A stretch of DNA of 64,000 nt. Origin: Sphingosinicella humi. GTDB taxonomy: Bacteria > Pseudomonadota > Alphaproteobacteria > Sphingomonadales > Sphingomonadaceae. The first letter of the stretch is position 1. Every line of letters begins with the position of its first letter. The translations under genes and the position numbers were made by a program. Positions 45,501 through 53,844 of this stretch are shown here, one piece after another. The stretch is taken from assembly GCF_003129465.1 (NCBI RefSeq), contig NZ_QFFF01000001.1:2403501-2467500 (forward strand), given 5' to 3'. Below the pieces are notes generated by a model that worked only from the letters and a program-made list of their open reading frames with translations, ran no database searches and had not been told where the DNA came from.

Positions 45501-45564
45501 CGTCGAACAGCCCGATGATGCGCTTCTGTGTCGCCTTCTCCGGCTTGCCGACAAAATCGCTCAT
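42514..45564 (-). CDS. hsdR: type I restriction endonuclease subunit R
   Basis: The 1016-residue protein starts at ATG 45564 (GTGAGG ahead on the minus strand and ATGA overlap with hsdS); the longer frame is discounted. The N-terminal PD-(D/E)xK nuclease lies near 130-155 (RRPDLVLYVNG followed by IGVIELKN). The translocase motor follows: GIIWHTQGSGKSIVMVLLAKWI near 275, DECHRTQSGKLH near 385, FIGFTGTPLL, and the C-terminal lobe FDAPSCTYLYIDKSMQDHG and AICRTNRL. It cuts DNA lacking the host methylation pattern after ATP-driven translocation. Full length. Confidence 0.94.
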   Translation of the reverse strand: MSDFVGKPEKATQKRIIGLFDDELGWRYLGDWTDRYGNSNVEEKLLADYLRGAGYSDAHISAALFKLRTQAHNTQRSFYDNNQAVYGLLRYGVDVQVEAGKPTDNVKLINWTEPEKNDFAIAEEVTLKGGFARRPDLVLYVNGIAIGVIELKNSRVTIGDGIRQLLSNQRPEFNAWFFSTVQIVFAGNDSEGVKYGTIGTPEKMFLPWKEDEADNASFKLDKYLAKLCDKRRLIELMHDFVLFDGGVKKLPRVHQYFGIKAAQQHVRQRNGGIIWHTQGSGKSIVMVLLAKWILENNPNARVAIITDRDELDKQIKRVFSDAGEAIHRTSSGRDLMAKLAEAKPRLLCSLVHKFGKRGGDDFDAFIKELEAQPAKTVGEIFVFVDECHRTQSGKLHKAMKAMMPNAVFIGFTGTPLLKRDKQTSLEVFGSYIHTYKFSEAVEDEVVLDLIYEARDIDQKLGSEDKIEAWFEAKTKGLNHWQKDELKKKWGTMQTVLSSRSRMERVVQDIIFDFNVKPRLSSQRGNAILVASSIYEACKYYEAFQNTELKGRCAVVTSYNPIAQDVTKEETGANSETDKQFIYNTYTDLLKHVEAKPGMTKTGSYEEDAKDRFIKQPANMKLLIVVDKLLTGFDAPSCTYLYIDKSMQDHGLFQAICRTNRLDGEDKDFGFIVDYMSLLKKVNKAIAVYSSEIDTSAGGADPEVLMKDRLEKGRERLNEALEVVALVCEPVEPPKGELQHIHYFCGNTEIVTDLAEREPQRAALYKAVASLVRAFAGIADEMEEAGYSAAEIVAIKKKVQNAVGVRDTIRHASGEVLDLKAYEADMRHLIDTYIEADAPRKISPFDNVSLLDLVVKSGIADAITDQLGGMKSREAIAETIENNIRAKIVKEHLNDPVYFEKISALLDEIIKARKAKALEYEDYLKQIGDLVTNMMQGTGDVTPAALDTPGKRALFNNLGENEDLALEVDATVKANRPDGWRGVEPKERVIKAAIFAILGDVDEVERIFPIIEAQREY

Positions 45565-46820
45565 ACTAGCCTCACCCTCCCCGTGAGCAGTTCCCGCATC
45601 ATGCCCTGCTTGATCTGGCGGGCTTTGGCGAGGCGGCCTTCCAAGGCGATCAACTCCTCGCTCATATCGTTGAGCACGTCGCGGATTGCTTCCTGCTCTT
45701 TCCGTTCGGGAACTGGGACAACAAGATCGCACAAGGCGGTCTTGGATACGGCATACACCTTCATACCAGTCATGACGCGAAGATACTGTTCGCGCAGTTG
45801 CTTGGCGTTTCCAAGGTATCCCTTGAAGCCAGGTGCAAAGGTTGGCTTCTTCTCACGTAGCAGGAACGTGTGGAGACCGGAGATGGCAACATCGCCGGTC
45901 TTAAGGCCCGTCACTTCCACACTCTTGGCTACACCATCGAAATCTTCAGATGCGTCCGCCATGATCCAGTCACCATTTTTCAGAGTAGCGGCATTAGGAC
46001 ACCGATGGCGCTCGATCCGTGGCGGCGACATGCGGCTGAAATCGAGGATTTCGTGAAAGCGCGTGTGGATGTCGCCATAATGGACGTAAGCAGCGTCGCC
46101 TTCATCGGACAAATCATCGCGGGCGTTGGTCGCTGTCGGCAGGAAGGCAAAGACTTCTGCGAATGTTGCTTCCTCCCACTTGCAACTGAACCCCGGCAAT
46201 CGCCGCCGCCCGGAAAGAAGCTCCTGCATCGCGCCCTGCTTGATGGCGCGCTTCTTGGCGAGGAGGCTTTCCAGCCCCTCTATCAGCGCATCTGCATCCG
46301 ACAGCGCGGCGGCGATGGCTTGTTGCTCCTTAATCGAGCTTGGAACAACAACAGGGCAATTTTGAAACACTGGGTTCAAAAGGTGTGTCTGGCTGACGCC
46401 ATCATCGAAGCGTAGAAAGTAGCGATTGCGATTCAACGCGTAGGCAAGATATTTCGAATCGTCGCGGTATGGGGTCAAAGAGCAGACACGTTGATTGACC
46501 GCATACAGATCATCAACATCGGAGACATAGGTTTTTGCTAGAGCCTTCCCATTGGGAAGGTCGCTCATCACCATAAGAATGTCGCCACGCTTAGCTGGGC
46601 AAAAATTCTTCGTAGCGAACTTGCGCACTGCGCCATCAGTGGAGATGAATTTTGAGTTCACACAAACATATTTCCCATGCTCGGAAACGAATTGCTCGTG
46701 CGCTTTTCCGCCCCTGAATCGGCAAACCTCCGGCAATAGTTTGATTGACCAATCTGTTGGGATGGAACCGACTTCAGATTGTTTAAAGTCGGTGTTCGTT
46801 TTGCCTTTCGCTAAGGCCAT
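45561..46820 (-). CDS. hsdS: type I restriction-modification specificity subunit S
   Basis: The 419-residue protein has two target-recognition halves, each followed by a conserved helical spacer: PSSIKEQQAIAAALSDADALIEGLESLLAKKRAIKQGAMQELLSG-type helix at about 170-215 and the matching EQEAIRDVLNDMSEELIALE to KQGMMRELLTGRVRLV at the C-terminus. This repeat is the hallmark of HsdS. The ATG at 46820 overlaps the hsdM stop; an ATG two codons upstream is possible. It decides which bipartite sequence is methylated or restricted. Confidence 0.93.
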   Translation of the reverse strand: MALAKGKTNTDFKQSEVGSIPTDWSIKLLPEVCRFRGGKAHEQFVSEHGKYVCVNSKFISTDGAVRKFATKNFCPAKRGDILMVMSDLPNGKALAKTYVSDVDDLYAVNQRVCSLTPYRDDSKYLAYALNRNRYFLRFDDGVSQTHLLNPVFQNCPVVVPSSIKEQQAIAAALSDADALIEGLESLLAKKRAIKQGAMQELLSGRRRLPGFSCKWEEATFAEVFAFLPTATNARDDLSDEGDAAYVHYGDIHTRFHEILDFSRMSPPRIERHRCPNAATLKNGDWIMADASEDFDGVAKSVEVTGLKTGDVAISGLHTFLLREKKPTFAPGFKGYLGNAKQLREQYLRVMTGMKVYAVSKTALCDLVVPVPERKEQEAIRDVLNDMSEELIALEGRLAKARQIKQGMMRELLTGRVRLV

Positions 46821-49324
46821 CACCATGCGAACCCCATCGCTTTCAGATGCCCCTCGACCTTGGTTTCAAGGTCGGCGACAAGCGCGGCAAGATTAGGCAT
46901 CGGAGTGTCATACCGTTCCGCCAGCGTGCGGACACGCTGGGTCAATGCTTGGCTGATGCGGTCCATTTCGCCGTGAATGTCCGCGTCGATGCGGGCCATC
47001 CACTTGTCATCGACCACAAGGGCCTTGATCTCGGCCTCGGTCAGCTTGGGGTATTTGGCATAGGCGGCGGCATCCAGCTTCGCCTCTGCCTTCTTGACCG
47101 CATCCGCCAAATCATCGCGCTCATCGAGCAGCTTCAGCATATCGTCGATCGCGAAGATTTCCTGAAAGTCCGGGATCGCCTCAAGGAACTCGGCCTTGAT
47201 TGCCTCACCCGCGCCGCCCTGTTTTAACAACGTGTCGTATCGCTTGAAAAAGCCAGCATCCAACTCGCCCGCCAGCGCTTTCCGACGGGCTTTGAGCAGG
47301 GCCGCTGTCACCTTGCCCTTCTCGGTGCGGCACTCGGCGAGCAAACCTTCTTCGCCGCTGTGTTCCTCGTCCAGCTCAGCAATCGCAGCGTTGGCGGCTT
47401 CGAGCTTGACATTCAGTTCGTCGATCTCGGCTTGGTCCCTGGCGAAGTAACGGGCAATAATATAGCGCTTGGGGATAATGTCGCAGGTCCAGCCCTTGTC
47501 CCTCTCCTTGCCCTTTTTATCCTTCTCGATGATGCGGTAAGGCACGGCCTTCCAACCGTCGAGGGCGATGACATAGCAATCGTCCTGCATTGTTTCGGCC
47601 CAATAATCCATAAGATGCTGATAGACGTCGTATTTGTCGATCAGCGGCTTGCCCGCGTAATGGGCAAGCAGCCCCTCGGAGAGCTTGCCGATCACCTCTT
47701 TAGGATGGATGCCTGGCTTCAAGGCTTTCAGTGCTTCGGCATTCTTCGTCCGCCAGCTGTCGAAATGCGCGGTCATCTGTGCGGTGAAGTCGGCAAATTC
47801 CCTGTGCTCGAAAATCGCCGATCTGATCGCGGATTTGTCGACCGCGAGATCGACATAGCCGGGCCGTGCCTCGGTGAAGAGCGCGGATTTCAGATTGGGA
47901 CAAACTTCCCAGTAGGCGTTCAGTGCGTCGATGTCGGCCTGCGGGATGCCGCCGCGCAAATGGGCATCAATGTCCTGCCAGTCTTCCGCCTTCTGGCTGT
48001 CGATGTAGCGTGGCAGGTTAAGATTGTAGTCGTTCTTCTCGATCTCAGTGTAACACACTGAGCGGGCGTAGCCCGGTACATCGAGCGACTTGGTGAAGGC
48101 GTCTACGATTTTGTGGATGTCCTGCGCACGGAGGCGGTTCTTGGGGCCGTCCTTCATGAAGCCTTGGGACGCGTCGATCATGAAAATGCCCTTGCGGGCC
48201 TGCGCGTCCTTTTTGTCCACGACGACTATGCAGGCGGGGATGCCAGTGCCGTAAAAAAGGTTTGCGGGCAGGCCGATGATGCCCTTGATATAGCCTTTGC
48301 GAACAAGGGCGCGGCGAATGGCAGCCTCGGCATTGCCACGGAACAGGACGCCGTGCGGAAGGACGCATGCACCAGAACCGGTGCTCTTAAGTGATCGGAT
48401 GATGTGGAGTAGATAGGCATAGTCGCCCTGTTTGTTGGGCGGGATGCCGAAGCCCTTAAAACGGTCGTGGGGGTCATGGTGCGGGTCCAGCCCCGTGCTC
48501 CACCGCTTATCGCTAAACGGTGGGTTGGCGACGACGAAATCGAACTGTTTTATCGCGTAGCCGTCCCTAAATTTTGGATCAGTCAGCGTGTTGCCGGGCG
48601 CGATCTGCGCGGTCGGGTTGTCGTGCAGGATCATGTTCATGCGGGCGAGGCCGCTGGTAGCCGAGTCCTTCTCCTGCCCGTAGAGCGAAACCTTGGTACC
48701 GGCTTCGTCTCCGACTTTCAGCAGCAGGGAGCCGGAGCCGCACGTGGGGTCGTAAACCGTGGTGTCGGAACTGGTCTTGGCCTGACCGATGCCGATGATC
48801 TGTGCCATGACGCGGCTGACCTCGGCGGGCGTGTAGAATTGACCTTTGCTCTTGCCGCTCTCCGTGGCGAAGTGACGCATGAGATACTCATAGGCATCGC
48901 CCAGAATGTCATCTCCCTCGGCGCGGTTCCTCGAGAAATCGAGCGCCGGGTTCTCGAAGATGGCAATGAGATTGGTGAGTTTTTCCACCTTCTCCTTGCC
49001 GTCGCCCAACTTGGCGGCATCATTGAAATCAGGGAAGTCGGCTTGGTTTAGTTGGTTGTTGGCGGCAGCGAGCGGGGCGATGATCTTCTTGTTGATCTGA
49101 TCGCCAATGTCGGTCGCTCCCTTGAGCGCGACCATCGCTTTAAAATCGGCGCCCGCCGGAATCTTGATTGGGGCGAAGGGAACGCCTGCATATTTGTCGC
49201 TGACGTATTTGATGAAAAGAAGCGAAAGCACGTAATCTTTATATTGGCTTGCATCCATACCCCCTCGAAGCTCGTCACAGCTTGACCATAGTGAACTGTA
49301 CAGCTCGGACTTCTTAATCGCCAT
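46820..49324 (-). CDS. hsdM: type I restriction-modification DNA methyltransferase subunit M
   Basis: The 834-residue protein begins with the HsdM N-terminal helical domain (KKSELYSSLWSSCDELRGG). The AdoMet motif DPTCGSGSLL lies at 192-201 and the adenine-N6 catalytic motif NPPF at 267-270. After residue 480 there is a C-terminal extension of about 350 residues containing a coiled coil (AEIDELNVKLEAANAAIAEL), which makes it far longer than classic 500-residue HsdM; such long forms exist. ATG 49324 opens the conserved MAIKKSEL start; the frame is open 47 codons further upstream but without that conservation. First gene of the hsd operon. Confidence 0.92.
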   Translation of the reverse strand: MAIKKSELYSSLWSSCDELRGGMDASQYKDYVLSLLFIKYVSDKYAGVPFAPIKIPAGADFKAMVALKGATDIGDQINKKIIAPLAAANNQLNQADFPDFNDAAKLGDGKEKVEKLTNLIAIFENPALDFSRNRAEGDDILGDAYEYLMRHFATESGKSKGQFYTPAEVSRVMAQIIGIGQAKTSSDTTVYDPTCGSGSLLLKVGDEAGTKVSLYGQEKDSATSGLARMNMILHDNPTAQIAPGNTLTDPKFRDGYAIKQFDFVVANPPFSDKRWSTGLDPHHDPHDRFKGFGIPPNKQGDYAYLLHIIRSLKSTGSGACVLPHGVLFRGNAEAAIRRALVRKGYIKGIIGLPANLFYGTGIPACIVVVDKKDAQARKGIFMIDASQGFMKDGPKNRLRAQDIHKIVDAFTKSLDVPGYARSVCYTEIEKNDYNLNLPRYIDSQKAEDWQDIDAHLRGGIPQADIDALNAYWEVCPNLKSALFTEARPGYVDLAVDKSAIRSAIFEHREFADFTAQMTAHFDSWRTKNAEALKALKPGIHPKEVIGKLSEGLLAHYAGKPLIDKYDVYQHLMDYWAETMQDDCYVIALDGWKAVPYRIIEKDKKGKERDKGWTCDIIPKRYIIARYFARDQAEIDELNVKLEAANAAIAELDEEHSGEEGLLAECRTEKGKVTAALLKARRKALAGELDAGFFKRYDTLLKQGGAGEAIKAEFLEAIPDFQEIFAIDDMLKLLDERDDLADAVKKAEAKLDAAAYAKYPKLTEAEIKALVVDDKWMARIDADIHGEMDRISQALTQRVRTLAERYDTPMPNLAALVADLETKVEGHLKAMGFAW

Positions 49325-49532
49325 GTATCTCTCTTCGTACGAAATTACTCGTGCTCGCGGCAGAACGTCTAAGGCGGACGGACCATGGCACGATTGAGTG
49401 GGTGCCCCCCTGGAGGCATGTCCATGCCACCCAATTTCGATAGACAAGCAGTCTATCAACGACAACTTGCTGCATCATGATCTGCGCGCGAGCGCGTTGC
49501 TGCTGCGGGTGAGGAGCAGCCAGTTCGCAGAC

Positions 49533-49907
49533 TTAGTTCTCTCGCCGCACTGAGCCACCCTTGCCGGCATCTATGACACCCGACTTTAATGTTACCTGAG
49601 TGATGTACCCGCTCTCACCGTTGCTCACCGGCTCGAGGAAGCCTCCAGCGACCGCGTGTCCCATGCAGCCCTTATCCATCCGGCGTCGATCGCCATTGAA
49701 GTCGATGAACACGGGAACGGTATCGCTGCCGAGGTGCCATGCAATGCGCCGGACAACCTCTTCAAAGTGCTTCTGTCGAGCTGTGTCTCGGGCAGGGGTT
49801 GATTTGCCCAATGATGATGCGTCGAACGTCGTGCTGGAACGCACAAACACATCCGTGCCTTTCGTCCACGGCTCATAGTCTAGCGGGATCGGTGTCCACA
49901 TCGGCAT
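49533..49907 (-). CDS. hypothetical protein
   Basis: The 124-residue protein contains PLDYEPWTKGTDVFVRSS, RQKHFEEVVRRIAWHLG and VPVFIDFNGDRRRMDKG. The ATG at 49907 has GGAG 9 bases ahead on the minus strand. I recognise no family. It is located between the hsd operon and the next plus-strand operon, divergent from the latter with about 115 bases between. Confidence 0.5.
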   Translation of the reverse strand: MPMWTPIPLDYEPWTKGTDVFVRSSTTFDASSLGKSTPARDTARQKHFEEVVRRIAWHLGSDTVPVFIDFNGDRRRMDKGCMGHAVAGGFLEPVSNGESGYITQVTLKSGVIDAGKGGSVRREN

Positions 49908-50021
49908 CAAGCGGTCTCCAAATCAAGCACTTACCTTGAAGCAAGGCGGCGCAATGGTCTAGCTTCATGTCGGGCGAGCGACGCGACCGAATCTGACGCA
50001 GGTGCGGTCGAAAGGGGGGAT

Positions 50022-53000
50022 ATGCGTGTCCACAACGATTCACTGCTGCATTCCGCATCAGACCTGAACGCCTTTCTAGGCTGCGCCCATGCGGCTGCTT
50101 TGAACCTTCGAAAGCTGATCGAGCCCGATAGTCTTCCCGATCCTGCAGAAGATGATGAGAGCGCCGTTCTCATTCAGCAGGCGGGACACGCCCATGAGGG
50201 TGCTTACCTGGCCAGCCTTCGAGAGAAGGGCGGAGTGATCGAGATCTCTAGCAGAGGCACGCTTGAAAAGCGCGCAGCGGAGACTCTGGACGCCATGCGG
50301 GTTGGGGCGCCGATCATCTACCAGGCCACATTCCTCGATGCACCGTGGCATGGCTTCGCTGACTTCCTGCGGCGCGTAGAGCGGCCGTCCGAGCTTGGCG
50401 GTTGGTCATATGAGGTCATCGACACCAAGCTCGCGCGCACCGCCAGTCCCAAGCATGTCCTGCAACTCGCTCTGTACTCCGAAATGATCGCCAAGGTGCA
50501 GGGAGTGCGCCCCCACGGCATGCACCTTGTGCTGGGGGATTGCCGAGAGGAGGAATTCCGCACGACGGAGTTTCGTCACACGCTTGATGCTTCGACGCAT
50601 CGCTATCTGACATTTATTGAGGGCGGCGCCCAAGGGTCCGTAGGCGAGCCCTGCTCTTCCTGTAGCTTGTGTGGCTGGCGCGAAGTATGCGCAGCAGAAT
50701 GGGAAGCGATTGATCATCTTTCGCGTGTCGCTGGCATGCAGAAATCGCAAATTGCTAAACTGCGGGATGCTGGTGTTTCGACCGTGGCAGCGTTGGCCGC
50801 GCTGCCCGTCGGAACGCGTGTGCCGAAGCTCGCGCCGTCCACATTTGAGCGCCTGCGGGCACAAGCAGTTCTCCAGGTCGCACGGCTGACAGGCGAACCG
50901 GTGGTCGAGCACCTGCCCTTAGAGGAAGGGCGAGGTTTCGCGAGATTACCCGCCCCCGATCCTGCCGATCTTTTTTTCGACCTTGAGGGGGATCCACTCT
51001 ATCCCGACGGCCTCGAGTATCTCTGGGGCGTTCATTACCGCGACGCAGCCGGCGAGCCTGTTTTTCGCTATGAGTGGGGCCATGATCGCGCCAGCGAACG
51101 CGCCGCGTTTGAGGCAATGGTTGACTGGTTCACCGAGCACGTGGCGGCGAACCCCCATGCACATATCTATCATTATGCCGCCTATGAAGTGACGGTCCTC
51201 CGCCGCCTCTCGACAGCGTTTGCAAGCAGAGAGGCCGAGGTGGATAGCCTCCTTCGCGCGGAGAAGTTCGTGGACCTCTACTCCGTGGCGCGTGCAGCCA
51301 TTCGAACGTCAGAGCCAAATCTCAGCCTCAAGACGCTCGAGATCTTTTTCGCAGAAAAGCGCGCGGAGGACGTGACAAAGGCCGATCAGTCGATCGTCCA
51401 CTATCATCGCTGGCGCGAGACGGGCGAGCAGGCGCTCCTCGATGGCATTCTCGCCTACAACCGCGTGGATTGTGAGAACACGGAGGGCTTGCGAGACTGG
51501 CTCCTGACGCTGCGTCCTGAGCTTCCGTGGTGGACCAAACAGGGCCCAGCTCCCGATCCTGAGAAAACAGCAGAGGCGATTGCACGCGAAGCCAGGCTAG
51601 CGGCGCTCAGAGAGTCGGTGCGCGCAAACGCAACCTGCCTATCCGAGCGCGGCCGTGAACTCGTTGCGCATCTGATCGACTTTCACAGCCGTGCGAAGAA
51701 GCCGGAACAGTGGGCGGTCTTCGACCGCTGCGGCCGCGACGACGATGAACTTATAGACGATGGCGAGTGTATCGGCGCTATCGAGCCCGTCTCCGGCACC
51801 TGGCTTCGTCAAGAAAAGCGATCCACGGTCGCTCGCTACCGCTTTCCCCATCAGGACACGAAGCTGCGTGAAGGGTCGACAGTGGTCCACGCACCGACAT
51901 TGATGCCCATGGGAACGATCGTGGCGCTCGACCGGGCAAATGGCTTCGTCGAGGTGAAGCGTGTGCTCAAAGGGGAGGATACTTTCCCTCAGAGCGGCTC
52001 GTTGATCCCCGGCTGGCCGCTCGATACTTCCGTCCTCGAGGAAGCGGTGGAGCGGGTGGCCGGTACACTCGCGGCCGGCGACGGAAACCGATATCGCGCC
52101 ATAATCGACCTCATTGAGCGGGCTCCACCTCGCTTGGCTGGGTGGGACGGCGGAGAGCTGGTCCGGCCGGACGAGACGCTGATCGAAGCCACCACTGGGC
52201 GCGCGATGACGCTCGATCGGTCGACACTCTTCATTCAGGGGCCTCCCGGGACGGGCAAAACGCATACAAGCGCGCATGTCATTTGCGCGCTGATCGCGGC
52301 GGGAAAGCGCGTCGGCGTTTCTTCCAACAGCCACAAGGCGATCAATAATCTTCTCGCCAAAGTGGAAGCCGTCGCGAAGGAGCTGGGGCTCGATTTCAGC
52401 GGCATGAAGAAGGTGACGCGAGGCGACCCGGATACGCTTCTTAACGGCGGGCTGATCGAAGACGTTACCGATGCAAAGGACATCGAGGATGCGATGCCAG
52501 ACCTGATCGGTGGCACCGCATGGCTGTTTGCCCGGGAGAAGATGGATCAGGCCCTCGATTATCTCTTTGTCGACGAGGCAGGTCAGGTGTCTTTGGGTCA
52601 CCTGATGGCGATGGGGGCTGCTGCGAAGAACATCATTTTGGTTGGAGATCAGATGCAGCTGGGGCAGCCGATCCAGGGGGCTCATCCCGGCGAGAGCGGC
52701 CAATCGGTGTTGGACTATTTGCTGCAAGGAGCCGCAACGATCGCTCCCGACAAGGGCATTCTCCTCGACACCAGCTGGCGGATGCACTCGTCGATCTGCG
52801 GTTTCATCTCCGAAGCGGTCTATGACGGCCGGCTAAGAGCTCATCCTGACAACGAAGCTCAGCAATTGCTGCTGGACGAGACTGCTCACGATCAGCTGTC
52901 GCCGAACGGCATTCGAATGGTCGAGATGCATCATAGCGGTTGCAGCCAGCGCAGCGATGAAGAGGTGGAGGTGGCGGCCGAGCTCGTCGAAAGTCTGTGT

Positions 53001-53396
53001 GGCCAACGATATGTCAACCGACGTGGCCATGAAGCGACGATCGGTCTCGAGAATATTCTCGTTGTGGCACCCTACAATCTGCAGGTGAATGCCTTGAAGG
53101 AACGGCTGCCGGCTGGTGCGCGCGTCGGGACCGTTGACAAGTTCCAGGGCCAGGAGGCCGAGGTCGTGATCGTTTCCCTCGCGACATCGACACCAGGCGA
53201 TCTGCCTCGCCACGTCGACTTCTTCTACTCGAAGAATCGGCTCAACGTCGCGATAAGCCGTGCGCGCACCCTCGCGGTTGTGCTGGCAAACCCTAAGCTT
53301 CTGGAACTCGACGCAAAGACCGTCGAACATCTGCGATTGGTAAATACGCTTGCATGGTTGAGATCGGCAGCAACGGGAGATGCTCATGCCGGATGA
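50022..53396 (+). CDS. Cas4/RecB-like nuclease + DEDD exonuclease + SF1 helicase fusion
   Basis: The protein has 1124 residues in three parts. Residues 1-230 are a TM0106-type RecB/Cas4-like nuclease with Cys21 and the cluster CSSCSLCGWREVC, enough for an iron-sulphur site, and a nuclease core around YEVIDTKLAR. Residues 310-490 are a DEDD/RNase H-like exonuclease (FFDLEGDPLYPDG, then YNRVDCENTEGLRDWL). From about 730 there is an Upf1/Dna2-like SF1 helicase (QGPPGTGKTHTSAHV, LFVDEAGQVS, DKFQGQEAEVVIVS, NRLNVAISRART). The ATG follows AAAGGGGGGA. Dna2-like end processing of foreign or broken DNA is likely. It overlaps the DUF4268 gene and heads the operon that includes the McrB- and McrC-like genes. 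Confidence 0.85.
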   Translation: MRVHNDSLLHSASDLNAFLGCAHAAALNLRKLIEPDSLPDPAEDDESAVLIQQAGHAHEGAYLASLREKGGVIEISSRGTLEKRAAETLDAMRVGAPIIYQATFLDAPWHGFADFLRRVERPSELGGWSYEVIDTKLARTASPKHVLQLALYSEMIAKVQGVRPHGMHLVLGDCREEEFRTTEFRHTLDASTHRYLTFIEGGAQGSVGEPCSSCSLCGWREVCAAEWEAIDHLSRVAGMQKSQIAKLRDAGVSTVAALAALPVGTRVPKLAPSTFERLRAQAVLQVARLTGEPVVEHLPLEEGRGFARLPAPDPADLFFDLEGDPLYPDGLEYLWGVHYRDAAGEPVFRYEWGHDRASERAAFEAMVDWFTEHVAANPHAHIYHYAAYEVTVLRRLSTAFASREAEVDSLLRAEKFVDLYSVARAAIRTSEPNLSLKTLEIFFAEKRAEDVTKADQSIVHYHRWRETGEQALLDGILAYNRVDCENTEGLRDWLLTLRPELPWWTKQGPAPDPEKTAEAIAREARLAALRESVRANATCLSERGRELVAHLIDFHSRAKKPEQWAVFDRCGRDDDELIDDGECIGAIEPVSGTWLRQEKRSTVARYRFPHQDTKLREGSTVVHAPTLMPMGTIVALDRANGFVEVKRVLKGEDTFPQSGSLIPGWPLDTSVLEEAVERVAGTLAAGDGNRYRAIIDLIERAPPRLAGWDGGELVRPDETLIEATTGRAMTLDRSTLFIQGPPGTGKTHTSAHVICALIAAGKRVGVSSNSHKAINNLLAKVEAVAKELGLDFSGMKKVTRGDPDTLLNGGLIEDVTDAKDIEDAMPDLIGGTAWLFAREKMDQALDYLFVDEAGQVSLGHLMAMGAAAKNIILVGDQMQLGQPIQGAHPGESGQSVLDYLLQGAATIAPDKGILLDTSWRMHSSICGFISEAVYDGRLRAHPDNEAQQLLLDETAHDQLSPNGIRMVEMHHSGCSQRSDEEVEVAAELVESLCGQRYVNRRGHEATIGLENILVVAPYNLQVNALKERLPAGARVGTVDKFQGQEAEVVIVSLATSTPGDLPRHVDFFYSKNRLNVAISRARTLAVVLANPKLLELDAKTVEHLRLVNTLAWLRSAATGDAHAG

Positions 53397-53802
53397 AGTT
53401 CTTGCCCAATATCTAGCCATCTTCACCGAGCGCGCGAAGGAAGCCGGATTAGACATGAGGGCGCCCGGCCAAAACTGGGCTCCGATGAGGGATATCGTGC
53501 CGGGCTCGCATATCAGTTTGAGCGTCCGCCGGGATGCCATTCAGGTCAATCTGAACAACGAGCGGGATGAAGATCGAGCCAGGTTTGAAGCTCTTTACCG
53601 GGATCGTTCAACCATTCAGGCTGCCATCGGGGAAAGCCTGGCCTGGGAGAAGAAGGATGGACGCAAGAAGACTGCGATCAGAGCCACGCTGAGCCGGGGG
53701 TTTGAGGACCGAGGGGATTGGGACGAGCAGCATAGGTGGGCCATCAAAATGATGCGGGCATTCGAGCGAGAGTTCGGCCCTCGTCTCCGGTCATCAGCCT
53801 GA
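53386..53802 (+). CDS. DUF4268 family protein
   Basis: The 138-residue protein resembles DUF4268: SHISLSVRRDAIQVNLNN, FEALYRDRSTIQAAIGESLAWEKKDG and WDEQHRWAIKMMRAFEREFGPRL, matching the family order of beta core, helix and a final Trp-containing helix. DUF4268 often occurs on or next to nucleases and in restriction loci. The ATG at 53386 lies 6 bases behind GGGAG and inside the end of the preceding helicase gene, so the two are co-translated. The ATG at 53380 sits directly against the ribosome site and is less likely. Confidence 0.7.
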   Translation: MPDEVLAQYLAIFTERAKEAGLDMRAPGQNWAPMRDIVPGSHISLSVRRDAIQVNLNNERDEDRARFEALYRDRSTIQAAIGESLAWEKKDGRKKTAIRATLSRGFEDRGDWDEQHRWAIKMMRAFEREFGPRLRSSA

Positions 53803-53844
53803 TCAGCAGCCATCGGGAACGAGAACTCATTCGAGGGGGCAACG

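Noticed and set aside
51639-52787. 382-codon minus-strand frame over the helicase fusion gene
   Set aside because: Antisense to clear SF1 helicase motifs; no protein-like features.
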